A stretch of 64,000 nt of DNA from Candidatus Ichthyocystis sparus (GTDB taxonomy: Bacteria; Pseudomonadota; Gammaproteobacteria; Burkholderiales; 2013Ark19i). Positions within the stretch are counted from its first letter, which is position 1. The number at the start of each line of letters is the position of its first letter. The position numbers and the translations under genes are program-made. The stretch lies in assembly GCF_900078745.1 (NCBI RefSeq), contig NZ_FKII01000047.1, positions 156,175 to 220,174 on the forward strand, read 5' to 3'. A model generated the notes under the pieces. It saw nothing but the letters and a program-made list of their open reading frames with translations, made no database searches and was not told where the DNA came from. Shown here piece by piece: positions 1 through 11,800 of this stretch.

Positions 1-1
1 C

Positions 2-1564
2 ATGTCAAACTTAAAAAAAAGAATAATTGAGTTCATAACTAATGCAGAACCTAAGTATATAGCGTCTTCATTTTTTGGTAATTTTTGTGGTTTATATCTA
101 CAAAGGCAATTATTAGAAAAAATTAAGAATATTGGTAATAAAATATCAGATAATGTACTAAATTATAATTCATTTCCTGGAATCAGATTTAGTAACGAAA
201 TCAACTTGGCAATAAGTTTGTATGATTCTACTGGCAATATTCCAACGCATAGTTCATCTGGTTTATATAACTTTATTCATCAAAAAGTTTGTGAATTTAG
301 GGAAGATATATGCGCCCAGATTAGACAATTCAAATTTTTCTATAATCATTCAAGTCATACTATAAGTGAAGCATCAGAAAATGATGTAGAAAATTTTTCA
401 AATACATTTATAGAGTATTTTAAGTATGCATCAATATGCTCATACAGAGAAAAATTGCTAAGTGTAAAAAATGTCAAATTAAACACTTCGATGATGCGTA
501 GTATAGAAGAAAGTAACACAGATATACCCAATAATTACATGAAGAATGGAGTATATCTGTCAGCTATAAAAAATCATGATGGTTTTAGACACAAACAGCT
601 CGAAGAATCATTTTCCATAGAAATGAAGCAGTATATTAAATCAGCAAAAATTGAAAATCCAGATTTCTCACACTTCTACGAAAATCTTATACATTTGATA
701 ACACTTACTATATCTGATAAATTATTAAACCTAGAACTAGAACTATCATCATATGCTCTCATTCCTGGTAATGATATATCTTCCATTAAGAAATTAATAT
801 TAGGTAGTAGTTATCACTTAAATCAATTTAACAAAATTTGTGAAAATGAAATTGATCTCATTATGCAATATAGTAGTAAATTATTCTACGGAATACCTAT
901 GATAAAATGTTTTTTTCCTCAAAAATCAAATGTCCCTAAGTCATCAGTTTGCCATATAGTTCCGAGATTAATTAGATTAAAACACTCTTATTCGCCAGAA
1001 CTATTATTGGATGTACTAATATCTGCCATTTCTAAATTACCCAATATGTTTCAATTAGAAATAAACAATGCGGATGATAAATTTTTTGAAAATACTCTTT
1101 TCACTAATTTTAATGGAAGATTAATATCTAAAAAATCATTACAAGAATTTTCTAAAATAGAAAGAGATGTTTTACATATAATTCATGAAAATAAGTCTAC
1201 GATAAGTGTACTCAAGGAAATTATTGATAAAGCAGATAAATCTGTTCTTTCTTGTGCAAATAATAGTGGCTTTAAAAGTATGGTATTTTCTAGTAATGAA
1301 GTACTTCGTATTGTGAATCCAATAATGCTCATGTTCAAATATAAAATAGAGAACTTATCTAGGAAGTTAATAATTTTATCAGGAAGAGAAATGATTCTAC
1401 CTTCTGAAGACATTGCACATAAGTTATTTAATTTATTTATGAATAAAATAAAAATTAAATGTTTTAACTCTTTATCTGAAATTTGTTTAAATGAGTATGT
1501 AAGTAATGAAAAATACGTTAAATCACGAAATTTAGCTAAGAGGATTAAGCTATCTCACTTATAA
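2..1564 (+). CDS. tandem-array repeat protein, paralog 1 (5' truncated by window edge)
   Basis: This is the C-terminal part of a large protein. The first ATG in frame (base 2) aligns with an internal position of the next paralog, about residue 313, inside the stretch SISNLKKRIIKF. The real start therefore lies upstream of the window. The 520 visible residues are the second three quarters of the conserved core. They include SSFFGNFCGLYLQRQLLE, the YALIPGNDIS region, SYSPELLLDVLISAISKLP, FTNFNGRLISKKSLQE and a C-terminal ILSGREMILPSED block. It is most similar to the next gene downstream, often residue for residue, which suggests a recent duplication. No transmembrane segment, enzyme motif or known domain was recognised. 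A secreted effector or structural role is inference only. Confidence 0.85.
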   Translation: MSNLKKRIIEFITNAEPKYIASSFFGNFCGLYLQRQLLEKIKNIGNKISDNVLNYNSFPGIRFSNEINLAISLYDSTGNIPTHSSSGLYNFIHQKVCEFREDICAQIRQFKFFYNHSSHTISEASENDVENFSNTFIEYFKYASICSYREKLLSVKNVKLNTSMMRSIEESNTDIPNNYMKNGVYLSAIKNHDGFRHKQLEESFSIEMKQYIKSAKIENPDFSHFYENLIHLITLTISDKLLNLELELSSYALIPGNDISSIKKLILGSSYHLNQFNKICENEIDLIMQYSSKLFYGIPMIKCFFPQKSNVPKSSVCHIVPRLIRLKHSYSPELLLDVLISAISKLPNMFQLEINNADDKFFENTLFTNFNGRLISKKSLQEFSKIERDVLHIIHENKSTISVLKEIIDKADKSVLSCANNSGFKSMVFSSNEVLRIVNPIMLMFKYKIENLSRKLIILSGREMILPSEDIAHKLFNLFMNKIKIKCFNSLSEICLNEYVSNEKYVKSRNLAKRIKLSHL

Positions 1565-1811
1565 GAAAAATATCGTGTTAATAATAATTATTGCATTAAA
1601 AAGGAATCAAAACGATTTTTGTTATTCATACATAAGTATTATATAGCAACAAATTATCCATCACACTTTCTAGATTAAAGTAAAAAATCATTTCTGAAAA
1701 AAAATTAATTATCATATACTATAACTACAAGTTGTAGGGTACAATAAATGCCATAAAAATGATAATAATTTACCTTATCATAGTAACTTGATTAATTAAT
1801 TTAGTGACGGT

Positions 1812-4358
1812 ATGAATTATTACCCTATATCGAATTGTGATGCGTTGGATAATTTTTGTAACATGGAAAGCACTGATGTAACTCAAAATCAAGTCCTTTC
1901 TCAATTAACTAATGAAGAATACGGATATGATCCCCCATTTCAATATCAGTATATGGAACCTAGCACGTCATGGTTTAATACAAATGCCCATGCTTTAGAA
2001 ACACAACAACGACAAACAACAGATGATCAGTACGGTGCATCACAGTATATAGATAATAGTGGATTCTTAGACTACCTATTATCGCCAGATCAGGATCATA
2101 GCATTTTAGAATCAAATTTCAATACACATGCTGTAGAAACACAACAACAGCAAGTAATAGGCAATAAACTAGATATACCACAAATTTCATATGAACCGAA
2201 TAAATATTACGAACTACAATCAGTATATAAATCATACATTCTTGAAACTCCTCCTTGTGGTTTTTTAGGCCACAAATTTGGAATATCGCTCCTATCGTGG
2301 GAGGGTGAAATATATAGCTTGATCGTTAAAAAAATTGGACTAGGACCAATAAGAGATAAACTTGAAAATATAATATACCATAGTGTAGTAAGTAATAATT
2401 TTTATGAATCTGGTGGAGAAGATTTCTCTGTAATAATGTATCACCTAAAAAAAATATTTATGTCACTGATAATTAGAGAAATAGAAAATGATGAAATGGA
2501 ACACCCCGTTCAGATAAGATCTGGTATGTTAATAGGAGACCTTAGAAACGCAGCTGTACATAATTCTAATTTTTTTGATAAGTTGGGTGAAAAATGCCTA
2601 GATATAACCCAAAATAGGATAACACACGATATTTACAACGACATGCCTAAGAGGTTATTTACTACAACGAGCATAAACGATTTTACTAAATTTGTGTTTA
2701 ATAAAAAATCACATGCTGATAAATTAAATAGAGTCATGGTTCATTCTATTTCAAATTTAAAAAAAAGAATAATTAAGTTTATAGCTAATGCAGAACCAAA
2801 ATATATAGTATCTTCATTTTTTGGTAAATTTTGTGGTTTGTATTTACAAAGACAATTATTAGAAGAAATTAAGAGTATTGGCAATAAAATATCAGATAGT
2901 ATACTAAGTTATGATTTATTTCCTGGCATTAGATTTAGTAGTGAGATCAATTTAGCAATAAGTTTGTATGATACTACTGGCAGTATTCCAACATATAGTT
3001 CATCTGGTCTATATAATTTTGTTCATCAAAAAGTTTGCGAATTTAGGGAAGACATATGTGCCAAGATTAAAAAATTCAAATTTTTTTACAATGATTCAAG
3101 CGGTACCGTAAATGAAATGTCAGAAAGTGATATAGAAACTTTTTCAAATAAATTAATGGAGTATTTTAAGTATGCATCCATTTGCTCATATCGAGAACGA
3201 GAAAAATTGCTAGGTGTCAAAAAGGTTGATGCAGCTACTTTGATAATTAAAGGGACTAGGAAATATAATATTTCATGCATCAAAAATATAGATATGACTA
3301 ATAACTACATGAACGATGGAATGTATCTATCAGCTATAAGAAATCATAATGGCTTTAGACACGTACAGTTAGAAGCATCATTTTTTATGGAAATGAAGCA
3401 GTATATGCAATCAGCAAAAATTGATACTCCAGATTTCTCGCACTTCTATGAAAATCTCATACATGTAATAGCACGTACTGTATCTGATAAATTGACAAAT
3501 CTAGAGTTAGAACTATCATCATATGTACTCATTCCAGGAAACGATATACATTCTATTAAACAGTTAATCCTAGATAGTAGTTACCATTTAAATCAATTTA
3601 ACAGAGTTTGTGAAAATGAAATTGACCTCATTATGCAATGTGATAGCGAGTTGTTATATGGAATACCTGTACTAAAATGCTTTACAGCTCAAAGATCGAA
3701 CATATCTGAGTCATCAATTTGCCGTATAAATCCACGCCTAGTAAAATCAAAACATTCTTACTCCCCAGAACTATTATTGGATATAATAATATCTGCTATC
3801 TCTAAGCTACCAAGTATATTTCAACTAGAAATAAACAATGCAGATGATAGATTTTTTGAAAGTTCTCTTTTCACAAATTTTAATGGAACATTAATATCTA
3901 AGAAATCATTACAAGAACTTTCCACAATAGGGAGAGACATTTTGCATCTGGTGCATGAAAATCAGACTACGATAGATATACTTAAAAGTATTGTTGATGA
4001 AGCAACTAGATTAGAACTTAACTTAGAAAATAATAATGTAATGCGTAGTATAATAATTTCTAAGGATAAAGAAATACTTTGTATTGTAGAAACAATAATG
4101 TTTACGTTCAAAGAAAAAATAGAGAATTTATCCCGAGAGTCAATAATTTTATCAGGCAAAACCATAACTACTCCTTCTGAAGAAACCGCGCATGAATTAT
4201 TAGATTCATTTAAGACTGAAATTACGCTTAATTGTTTTGATTCGTTCTCAGAAATTTGCTTAAATGAATATATACGTGCCCAAAAAAATTATATTGAACA
4301 ACAAAGTCTTAGCAAAAAACCTAAACTATCTCATTCTCTTAAAACAGACAGTATGTAA
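1812..4358 (+). CDS. tandem-array repeat protein, paralog 2 (848 aa)
   Basis: Unknown function. The start is set by the leader MNYYPISNC, shared with the paralogs, and by a TTTAGTGA element just upstream that occurs near the start of most members. Residues 1-35 are the leader. Residues about 36-135 are the shortest variable region of the five complete members, with two degenerate copies of an NTHAxETQQ module. From about residue 141 runs the family core of some 700 residues, opening with KFGISLLSWEGEIYSLIV and containing SSFFGKFCGLYLQRQLLEE, LIPGNDIHSIKQLIL and FTNFNGTLISKKSLQEL. No signal peptide or transmembrane helix is visible. The core is probably largely helical, judging from its Leu/Ile/Lys/Glu pattern. 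It lies 247 bp after paralog 1 and about 300 bp before paralog 3. Confidence 0.9.
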   Translation: MNYYPISNCDALDNFCNMESTDVTQNQVLSQLTNEEYGYDPPFQYQYMEPSTSWFNTNAHALETQQRQTTDDQYGASQYIDNSGFLDYLLSPDQDHSILESNFNTHAVETQQQQVIGNKLDIPQISYEPNKYYELQSVYKSYILETPPCGFLGHKFGISLLSWEGEIYSLIVKKIGLGPIRDKLENIIYHSVVSNNFYESGGEDFSVIMYHLKKIFMSLIIREIENDEMEHPVQIRSGMLIGDLRNAAVHNSNFFDKLGEKCLDITQNRITHDIYNDMPKRLFTTTSINDFTKFVFNKKSHADKLNRVMVHSISNLKKRIIKFIANAEPKYIVSSFFGKFCGLYLQRQLLEEIKSIGNKISDSILSYDLFPGIRFSSEINLAISLYDTTGSIPTYSSSGLYNFVHQKVCEFREDICAKIKKFKFFYNDSSGTVNEMSESDIETFSNKLMEYFKYASICSYREREKLLGVKKVDAATLIIKGTRKYNISCIKNIDMTNNYMNDGMYLSAIRNHNGFRHVQLEASFFMEMKQYMQSAKIDTPDFSHFYENLIHVIARTVSDKLTNLELELSSYVLIPGNDIHSIKQLILDSSYHLNQFNRVCENEIDLIMQCDSELLYGIPVLKCFTAQRSNISESSICRINPRLVKSKHSYSPELLLDIIISAISKLPSIFQLEINNADDRFFESSLFTNFNGTLISKKSLQELSTIGRDILHLVHENQTTIDILKSIVDEATRLELNLENNNVMRSIIISKDKEILCIVETIMFTFKEKIENLSRESIILSGKTITTPSEETAHELLDSFKTEITLNCFDSFSEICLNEYIRAQKNYIEQQSLSKKPKLSHSLKTDSM

Positions 4359-4583
4359 TTTTACTTTTTTAAGTAAATGACATATAAAATATCTACATAT
4401 AATAAAGGTATGTGCTAATATAAATGAAGATCATGCGGGGTAAAAAAACAGCGCTATTTATTGTTAACAAAGTCGCCACTAATACTTAATATTAAAATAA
4501 GAAAGAATAATTATCTGAAAATACTTAATAAATATATAAAAAGTTATGAAATTGTAGAGATAATCACTGAAATAAAAAAATAA

Positions 4584-4654
4584 GTTCATATTTGTATATA
4601 TTATTTGATGTTAATTATACTTGTCATCATATCTTTAATTTATTTAGTGAACAT
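4584..4654 (+). promoter_or_regulatory. conserved upstream element of paralog 3
   Basis: GTTCATATTTGTATATATTATTTGATGTTA-like DNA starts 71 bp before the ATG and is followed by TTTAGTGA immediately before the start. The same pair of blocks precedes paralogs 4, 5 and 6 at a similar distance. This is the pattern of a shared promoter/leader. TTAGTGA sits where a ribosome binding site would be but matches a Shine-Dalgarno sequence poorly. The functional reading is inference. Confidence 0.4.
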
Positions 4655-7600
4655 ATGAATTACTACTCTATAGCAACTTGTGATATATCAGATAATGTTT
4701 ATGATCCAGAAGATACTGATTTACCTCAAAATAAAAGCCTTTCTCAATTATCTACACAAGTAAGTGAATATATGAATAATCCACAGCAAATGACAATAAA
4801 TCAACCCGAAACAACACATACTACTGAAGAATCATATGAATATGATCTTCCATTTCAGCATGAAATATCTAGCATATCAGAACTAAACACTGATTTACAG
4901 ATTATGGAAACACAACAACAGCAAATTACTGAAGAATCATGTAAATATGATCTACCATTCATTAATTTATATAATATGGAAACGCAATTACAAAAAATTG
5001 TAGAACATATAGATGAAGTAACACAGATTACTGATAAATCATACGAACATGATCTAACATTACAATATGAAATGCCTAGTACATCAAAACTAAGCACTGA
5101 TTTACAGATTATGGAAACACAGCAACAACAAGCTATAGAAAATACAAATGAAATAGCACAGATTATTGATAAATTATGTGGATATGATCTTCCATTTCAA
5201 CATGAAATGCCTAGCATATCAGGACTAAACACTGATTTACAGATTATGGAGACACAGCAACAACAAATTATAGAATATATAAACGAAATAACACAACTTA
5301 CTGATAAATCATGCGAACATGATCTACCATTTCAATATGAAATTACCAGCACAGAACTAAACACTGATTTACAGATTATGGAAACACAGCAACAACAAAC
5401 CATAGAAAATACAAATGAAATAGGACAGATTACTGATAAATCATATGGATATGATCTAACATTTCAAAATGAAATACCTAGCATATCAGGACTAAACACC
5501 AATTTACAGATTATAGAAACACAGCAACAACAAACCGTAGAAAACACGAATGAACTAGCGCAGACTACTGAAAAATCATATGGATATGATCTGCCATTTC
5601 AATATGAAATACCTAGCATATCAGGACTAAATACTGATTTACAGATTATGGAAACACAACAACAAATTATAGAATATATAAATGAAATAACAAAGATCAC
5701 TGAAAAATCATGCGAACATGATCCAACGTTCCAATATGAAATACCTATCATATCAGGACTAAACACTGATTTACAGATTATGGAAACACAGCAACAGCAA
5801 CAACAAATTATAGAAAATACAAATGAAATAGCACAGATTACTGAAAAATCATGTGAACATGATCCAACATTTCAATATGAAATACCTATCGTATCAGGAC
5901 TAAACACTGATTTACAGATTATGGAAACACAGCAACAGCAACAACAAATTATAGAAAATACAAATGAAATAGCACAGATTACTGAAAAATCATGTGAACA
6001 TGATCCAACATTTCAATATGAAATACCTATCGTATCAGGACTAAACACTGATTTACAGATTATGGAAACACAGCAACAGCAACAACAAATTATAGAAAAT
6101 ACAAATGAAATAGCACAGATTACTGAAAAATCATGTGAACATGATCCAACATTTCAATATGAAATACCTATCGTATCAGAACTAAACACTGATTTACAGA
6201 TTATAGAAAATGCAGATGAAACAATACAGATTATGAATGAACATAAATACACATTACCGAGTAAATACACCCACTCCGTACCATATCTAACAGAAGCTAT
6301 TACCTATAAACCATATACCCTTGATGTTCCTTCTTGTAAATTTACAAACTATAAATTTGGAACTTCACTACTATCATGTGAAGGAGGAATATATAGCTCA
6401 GTTATCAAAGAAATAGGCATAGGAGAAATAGAAACCAAGCTTGATGAAATTATAGTAATTAATAGGTTATCAAAATACAACTGCATGAATAGTTCTGGAG
6501 GTAAAAATCTTTCTTTAATATCACATCACCTGAAAAAAATATTTATATCATTGATTCTAGAAGAAGTAAAAAGTGTTGAATCAGAATACCCAGTACATAT
6601 AGCACCTGAAATGTCAATAGAAGATCTCAGAAATGCATCTATAAATAACCATGTTTTCTTCCAAAAGTTTTCTGAAAGGTGCTCAAATATTACGCGTTCT
6701 AAAATAAAAAATGATATTTACCAATATATACCTAGCAAGATATATATTGCTACAAATATAAATGATAACACTAACTTTCAATTTAACCCAAAAGCACATG
6801 CTAAACTATTCAATCACATAATAATAAACTCTATTTCAGATTTAAGAACAAGAATAATAGATTTCATAACTAATGCAGAATCCAAGTTTATATTGTTTTC
6901 TTTTTTTGGAAAATTATGCGGTTTATATCTACAAAGACAATTGTTAGAAGAAATTAAAAACATTGGAGATTTAATATCTGAAAGAGTGAAAAAATATTTT
7001 ATATCTCCTGCAATTAGATCAATTAATGAAATAAATTTAGCAATTAGATCATATAATACTACTGGTAATATTCCCTCAAGTAGTGCATCTGGTTTTTATA
7101 ATATCATCCACCAAGTAGCTTGTGACTTTATGGATAATATATGTACCCAACTTAAAAAATTAAAATTTTTCTATAATGAATCAATAGGAACCATAAGTGA
7201 ATCGTCAGAAGATGATATATTAATATTTTCACAAAGATTGTTAGAATATTTTAAGTATGAAATTGTATGCTCATGTCAAAAAAAATTGAAACCTGTATAC
7301 AAACCAAGGAGTAAGAATTTACTTAGTAAAAATAAAAAGTCTTCAAAAACAAAACATGAATTAGATTACAATGTTTCATGTATTAGTGATATGCATATAA
7401 ATAGCAATCACCTACGAGATGGAATATATTCATCAGCTATAAAAAACTCTGATTTTAAATATAGTAATTTAGAAGAGTTATTTTTGATGGAAATGAAAAG
7501 TTATATAAGGTCAGCAGATATTGAAATTCCAGATTTTTCATGTTTCTATACAAATTTTATGCGTGCCATATCTTCTATTATATATCACAAATTAGAAAAC

Positions 7601-8389
7601 CTAGAATTAGAATTATCTTCATATATACTTATCCCAGGAAACAACATTTATACCGTAAAGCAATTAATACTTAATAGTGATTACCATTTAAACAAATTTA
7701 GTAAAATTTGTGAAGATGAATTAGATATGATTAGGCAATGTGATAAAAAATCATCCTACGGTATATCAATGACAAAATGTTTCTTTCATGGGAAGGAATT
7801 ATATACCTCCCCATCATCTGCTTCATCGATAACACCTCGCAGAGTGGATGGTAAAATCTCTTATTCTTCAGAACTATTGTCAGATGTTATAACATATGCT
7901 GTCTCTATATTACCAAGTATAGTACGATCAAAGATAAGCAATGCAGATAACAAATTTTTCACAAGCGCTCTTTTCAAAAATTTTAATGGTATAATGATAT
8001 CCAAAAAATCATTACAAGAAATTTCTGCACTGGGAAGACATATTTTACAATCGGTGCATGAAAATAAATTTCTCCTAGATAACCTGAAAAGTGTTAACAA
8101 TGAAAAAGTGGATTATGCTAGCAGCGATTCATTTGTTGCAAGACCCGATAGTGTGGGGATCACTAAAAATATGAATGCAAAATTTTTCATAAATAAAACT
8201 GTGCTTTTGTTCGAAGAAGAAATATACCGTTTATCACTGGAATCCATAATTTTACTTGGTGATACCATAACACTCCCCCCCCAAGATATTGCTTACACGT
8301 TATTTGGTGAATTTAAGAGACAAATTACGTTTTACTGTATTACTTCGTTTTCCGAAATGAGTGTCAGTGAACATGTAATAAGTACTTAG
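4655..8389 (+). CDS. tandem-array repeat protein, paralog 3 (1244 aa, 11 Q-rich modules)
   Basis: Unknown function. The reading frame is open from a GTG/TTG-type codon at 4592, but I start it at ATG 4655. The protein then begins MNYYSIATCD like its paralogs, and TTTAGTGA lies just upstream. Residues about 55-520 are eleven modules of about 45-47 residues, each ending in LNTDLQIMETQQQ followed by 1-4 more Gln. The last three full modules are almost identical in DNA. The core starts near residue 553 (KFGTSLLSCEGGIYSSVI) and matches paralog 2 throughout. A run of eight C residues lies at 8275-8282 near the 3' end. No signal peptide or transmembrane segment is seen. It could be an adhesin-like or effector protein, but the sequence does not decide this. 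Confidence 0.9.
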   Translation: MNYYSIATCDISDNVYDPEDTDLPQNKSLSQLSTQVSEYMNNPQQMTINQPETTHTTEESYEYDLPFQHEISSISELNTDLQIMETQQQQITEESCKYDLPFINLYNMETQLQKIVEHIDEVTQITDKSYEHDLTLQYEMPSTSKLSTDLQIMETQQQQAIENTNEIAQIIDKLCGYDLPFQHEMPSISGLNTDLQIMETQQQQIIEYINEITQLTDKSCEHDLPFQYEITSTELNTDLQIMETQQQQTIENTNEIGQITDKSYGYDLTFQNEIPSISGLNTNLQIIETQQQQTVENTNELAQTTEKSYGYDLPFQYEIPSISGLNTDLQIMETQQQIIEYINEITKITEKSCEHDPTFQYEIPIISGLNTDLQIMETQQQQQQIIENTNEIAQITEKSCEHDPTFQYEIPIVSGLNTDLQIMETQQQQQQIIENTNEIAQITEKSCEHDPTFQYEIPIVSGLNTDLQIMETQQQQQQIIENTNEIAQITEKSCEHDPTFQYEIPIVSELNTDLQIIENADETIQIMNEHKYTLPSKYTHSVPYLTEAITYKPYTLDVPSCKFTNYKFGTSLLSCEGGIYSSVIKEIGIGEIETKLDEIIVINRLSKYNCMNSSGGKNLSLISHHLKKIFISLILEEVKSVESEYPVHIAPEMSIEDLRNASINNHVFFQKFSERCSNITRSKIKNDIYQYIPSKIYIATNINDNTNFQFNPKAHAKLFNHIIINSISDLRTRIIDFITNAESKFILFSFFGKLCGLYLQRQLLEEIKNIGDLISERVKKYFISPAIRSINEINLAIRSYNTTGNIPSSSASGFYNIIHQVACDFMDNICTQLKKLKFFYNESIGTISESSEDDILIFSQRLLEYFKYEIVCSCQKKLKPVYKPRSKNLLSKNKKSSKTKHELDYNVSCISDMHINSNHLRDGIYSSAIKNSDFKYSNLEELFLMEMKSYIRSADIEIPDFSCFYTNFMRAISSIIYHKLENLELELSSYILIPGNNIYTVKQLILNSDYHLNKFSKICEDELDMIRQCDKKSSYGISMTKCFFHGKELYTSPSSASSITPRRVDGKISYSSELLSDVITYAVSILPSIVRSKISNADNKFFTSALFKNFNGIMISKKSLQEISALGRHILQSVHENKFLLDNLKSVNNEKVDYASSDSFVARPDSVGITKNMNAKFFINKTVLLFEEEIYRLSLESIILLGDTITLPPQDIAYTLFGEFKRQITFYCITSFSEMSVSEHVIST
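4820..6207 (+). repeat. 141-bp coding tandem repeats in paralog 3
   Basis: About eleven in-frame modules of 132-141 bp. The copies starting at ATG 5780 and 5921 are identical over 141 bp, and the copy at 6062 differs by one base before it diverges at the end of the array. The protein unit carries SCEHDPTFQYEIP, then SGLNTDLQIMETQ, then poly-Q. CAG/CAA interruptions vary from three to six Gln between modules. The near-identity points to recent unequal crossover or slippage. Confidence 0.95.
8275..8282 (+). repeat. C8 homopolymer inside paralog 3
   Basis: Eight consecutive C residues encode the Leu-Pro-Pro turn of ITLPPQDIA near the C-terminus. The other paralogs have broken tracts at this site. 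In such AT-rich DNA the tract stands out as a possible slippage site. Confidence 0.8.
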
Positions 8390-8878
8390 TAAAGTAATTT
8401 TTTGCCAAAAATATAATAGAATCCAACACCAAGGTATGTATCAATCTATATAGCGTATAGCGTGCAGGACCTTAAAGACACAAATATTGCCATTTAAAAT
8501 ATATGCATGAACAAAACTACTCAGTAATGCACAAAACATACCACCAATAAAACTGTTAAGTAGCGTTAAATAGCACTGATAACGTAGTAAATTTATCATA
8601 TCTTATATATCCACCAATACACCATGAAACACATAAATAAACAAACCTAATAATATATCTTGTACCTAACAAACATTTAAACTACACTGCCAATATGCTT
8701 AAGAGATAAAAAAAATAGTTCCACTAAAACACTTAATCAATATATACCTGGAATAAAATTCTATAATAATATATAACAGGTATCAAAGAGATAATTTCAT
8801 ATTTATAGATTTAATTTGGTGCCAATGATTAGAAAAAATATGTCTAAACCCATTATTGTAACTTAATTTAGTGATAGT
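8390..8878 (+). other. intergenic region between paralogs 3 and 4
   Basis: 489 bp of AT-rich DNA with no open frame of note, no RNA gene and no clear terminator. The last 84 bp are the conserved upstream element described separately. Confidence 0.7.
8795..8878 (+). promoter_or_regulatory. conserved upstream element of paralog 4
   Basis: TTTCATATTTATAGATT begins 84 bp before the ATG and is followed by a TTTGGTG(CC) block. TTTAGTGATAGT then abuts the start codon. The element matches the upstream DNA of paralogs 3, 5 and 6. The role as promoter or leader is inferred from conservation against unrelated flanks. Confidence 0.45.
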
Positions 8879-11800
8879 ATGGATTATTATCATATAGCAA
8901 CTTGTAACACATCAAATAATGTTTCTGAACTAGAATGTACTGATGGAGAGCTAGATCAATATCTTAGTCAATTATCTAGCCTAACAACTGAAAGCACATC
9001 AAGAGTATCGGGTCAAATATTTCAGTATAACAACCAAAATGCCACAACCGTTAATACATACAGTAACAGTGAAAACTCAGATACTGAAAGTTGTTCTGCA
9101 AAAACTTATCAACAAACACCTTCAAGTAAACAAGATATCATACAATACACTGATGAATCATATGAATTTACTGCTCAACTACCAGAAGAAATACTTGGCG
9201 TATCTAAATTAAATATTAGCAGCCACCTTACCAAAAATCAACATGATGATGTTCAAGAAAATGATAAATCATGTGAATTCATCCAACAATTATTGGATGA
9301 AATACTTGATAAATCTGAATCAAAAGTCAACAACTACCTCAATCAAGCGCAACAACAAACAGTGATAAATCAGCATGAAATTGCTCAACATATTGATGAA
9401 TCATATGAATTTACCCAACAATTACCGGATGAGATACTTGATACATCTGAATCAAACATTAACAACTACCTCACCCAATCACAACAACAAACAATGAAAA
9501 ATCAGCGTGAAGTTTCTCAAAATATTGATGAACCATATGAATTTACCCAACAATTATTGGATGAAATACTTGACACATCTGAATCAAAAGTTAACAACTA
9601 CCTCACCCAATCACAACAACAGCAAGAAGTGAGAAATCAACATGACGTTGCTCAAAATACTGATGAATCATATGAATTTACCCAACAATTACTGGATGAT
9701 ATACTTGACACATCTGAATTAAACGTTAACACCTATCTATCAAGAATACAACAAATAATAAAAAATCAACATGCTATCACTCAAGATAATTATGAACTAT
9801 ATGAATGCTCTCTCCCATTATCAGAGAAAATTTCTAATATACCTGAATTAAACATTGGCAATCATCTCAGTCAAATACAACAACAGCAAATAATAGAAGA
9901 TCAGCACGATGTTGATCAAAATACTGATGAATCATATGAATTTACCCAACAATTACTGGATGATATACTTGATGCATCTGAATCAAACGTTAATAACTAC
10001 CTCACCCAATCACAACAACAGCAAACGGTGGGGAATCAGCATGACCTTGTTCGAGATACTGATGAATCATATGAACTTACTCCTCGATTACTAAATGAAA
10101 TACTTGATGCATCTGAACTAACGTTTAACAATTATCCCTCTCAAATACAACAAATAGTAGAAAATCAAAATACTATCTCTCAAAATACTTACGAAACGTA
10201 TGAATGTACTATCCCAACACCAGATGAAATTTATAATGCATCTAAATTTAATGTTAGCAACTATCTCGAACAAATACAAAGACAGCAAATAGTAGTAAAA
10301 AATCATCGTGTCATTGCACAGATTGTAAGTGAACACAACTATACATTACCATTTCCAGATGAATCACATATTATATCTGTATTAAATACAGACAATACTC
10401 ATACAAAAATACAATATCAACAAATAACAGAAAATACACATGAAATTACGCAGCCTAAAAATTGTATTTTACAAAATAAAAAACCAATTCCTCAAGCATC
10501 AATACCAATATGTGAATCCTATATTATCAGCACTCCTTCCTGTAAATTTTTAAAGTCTAAATTTGGAACCTCATTACTATCATGGAAAGGAGGAATATAT
10601 AGCTTGATTGTCAAAGAAATTGGCCCAGAAATAGAAGATTATAAAATTGGAAATATAGTATCACCCAATAAGAAAGCATCATCGGCAGATACACGCAACA
10701 ATAATCGTGATGAAAAAAACTTTTCCGTAATATCTAATATCGTGAAGAATATATTTATCTCATTGGTCATAAATGAAATAGAAAATGTTGAAGCAGAGTA
10801 TCCAATAGAGATAAAACATGGAATGTCAATTGAAGATCTTAGAAATGCTGCCATAAATAACAATATGTTCTTTGAAAAATTGTCTGAAAAATACACAAAT
10901 ATTACTAACAATATGGAAGATATTTACAAAGATATTCCTACTAGAATATACGTCAGGACTGAAATAAAAAATACCGCCAGACTTTCATTCAATGAAGCAT
11001 TACACTCTCATAGATTAACTATTCTTATAACTAATTCTATTTTGAATCTAAAGGAAAGAATAATAAAGTTCATAACACAAGCAAAACCTGAGTTTATATT
11101 GTTTTCATTTTTCAGTAAATTTTGTGGTCTGTATTTACAAAGACAATTGTTACAAGAAATTAAGAATATTGGTGATAAAATATCAGATATTGAACAAAAT
11201 TTTCCAATTCCTCCAGGAATTAGATCTAACACTGAAATAAATTTAGCAATAAGATCATATACTAACACCGGTAGTATTCCACAAAATAATGCATCTGGCT
11301 TTTACGATTATGTTCACAAACAAATTTATAAGTTCAGGTACAATGTATATTCTGAGATTAAGAAATCTAGGTTTTATTATGAAAATTTAAGTGGCACAAT
11401 AAACGAGGCATCAGAAGATGATCTATCAATATTTTCAGATAGATTGTTAGAATACTTTAAGTATGCCGCTATGTGTTTATATCGCGAAAAATTATCGAAT
11501 AACACAAGCGAAAAGAAGAATTTTTTTGCTACTTCTACATCTAAGACATCTGCTTCGGAAGTAGCAAGTATAGATGATAAACGAAATATTTCGTGTGTTA
11601 CTAAAATAGGAATAAACGATGATCATATAGTGAATGGAATATATTTCTTGGCTATAAAAAATTCTGATTTTAGGCACATTAAGTTCGAAGAATTATTTTT
11701 GATGGAAATGAAGATATATATCCAATCATTACATGTTGAAAATATAGACTTTTCTCATTTGTATGCCAACACTATGAGTGCTATAGCTAGCATGATGTCC

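Noticed and set aside
4592..4654. Longer N-terminus for paralog 3
   Set aside because: The extra 21 residues are absent from all paralogs and cover the conserved upstream element. ATG 4655 restores the shared leader.
4820..6207. Regular repeats that might be a CRISPR array
   Set aside because: The repeats are in frame within a coding region, are 132-141 bp long and directly abut each other without unique spacers.
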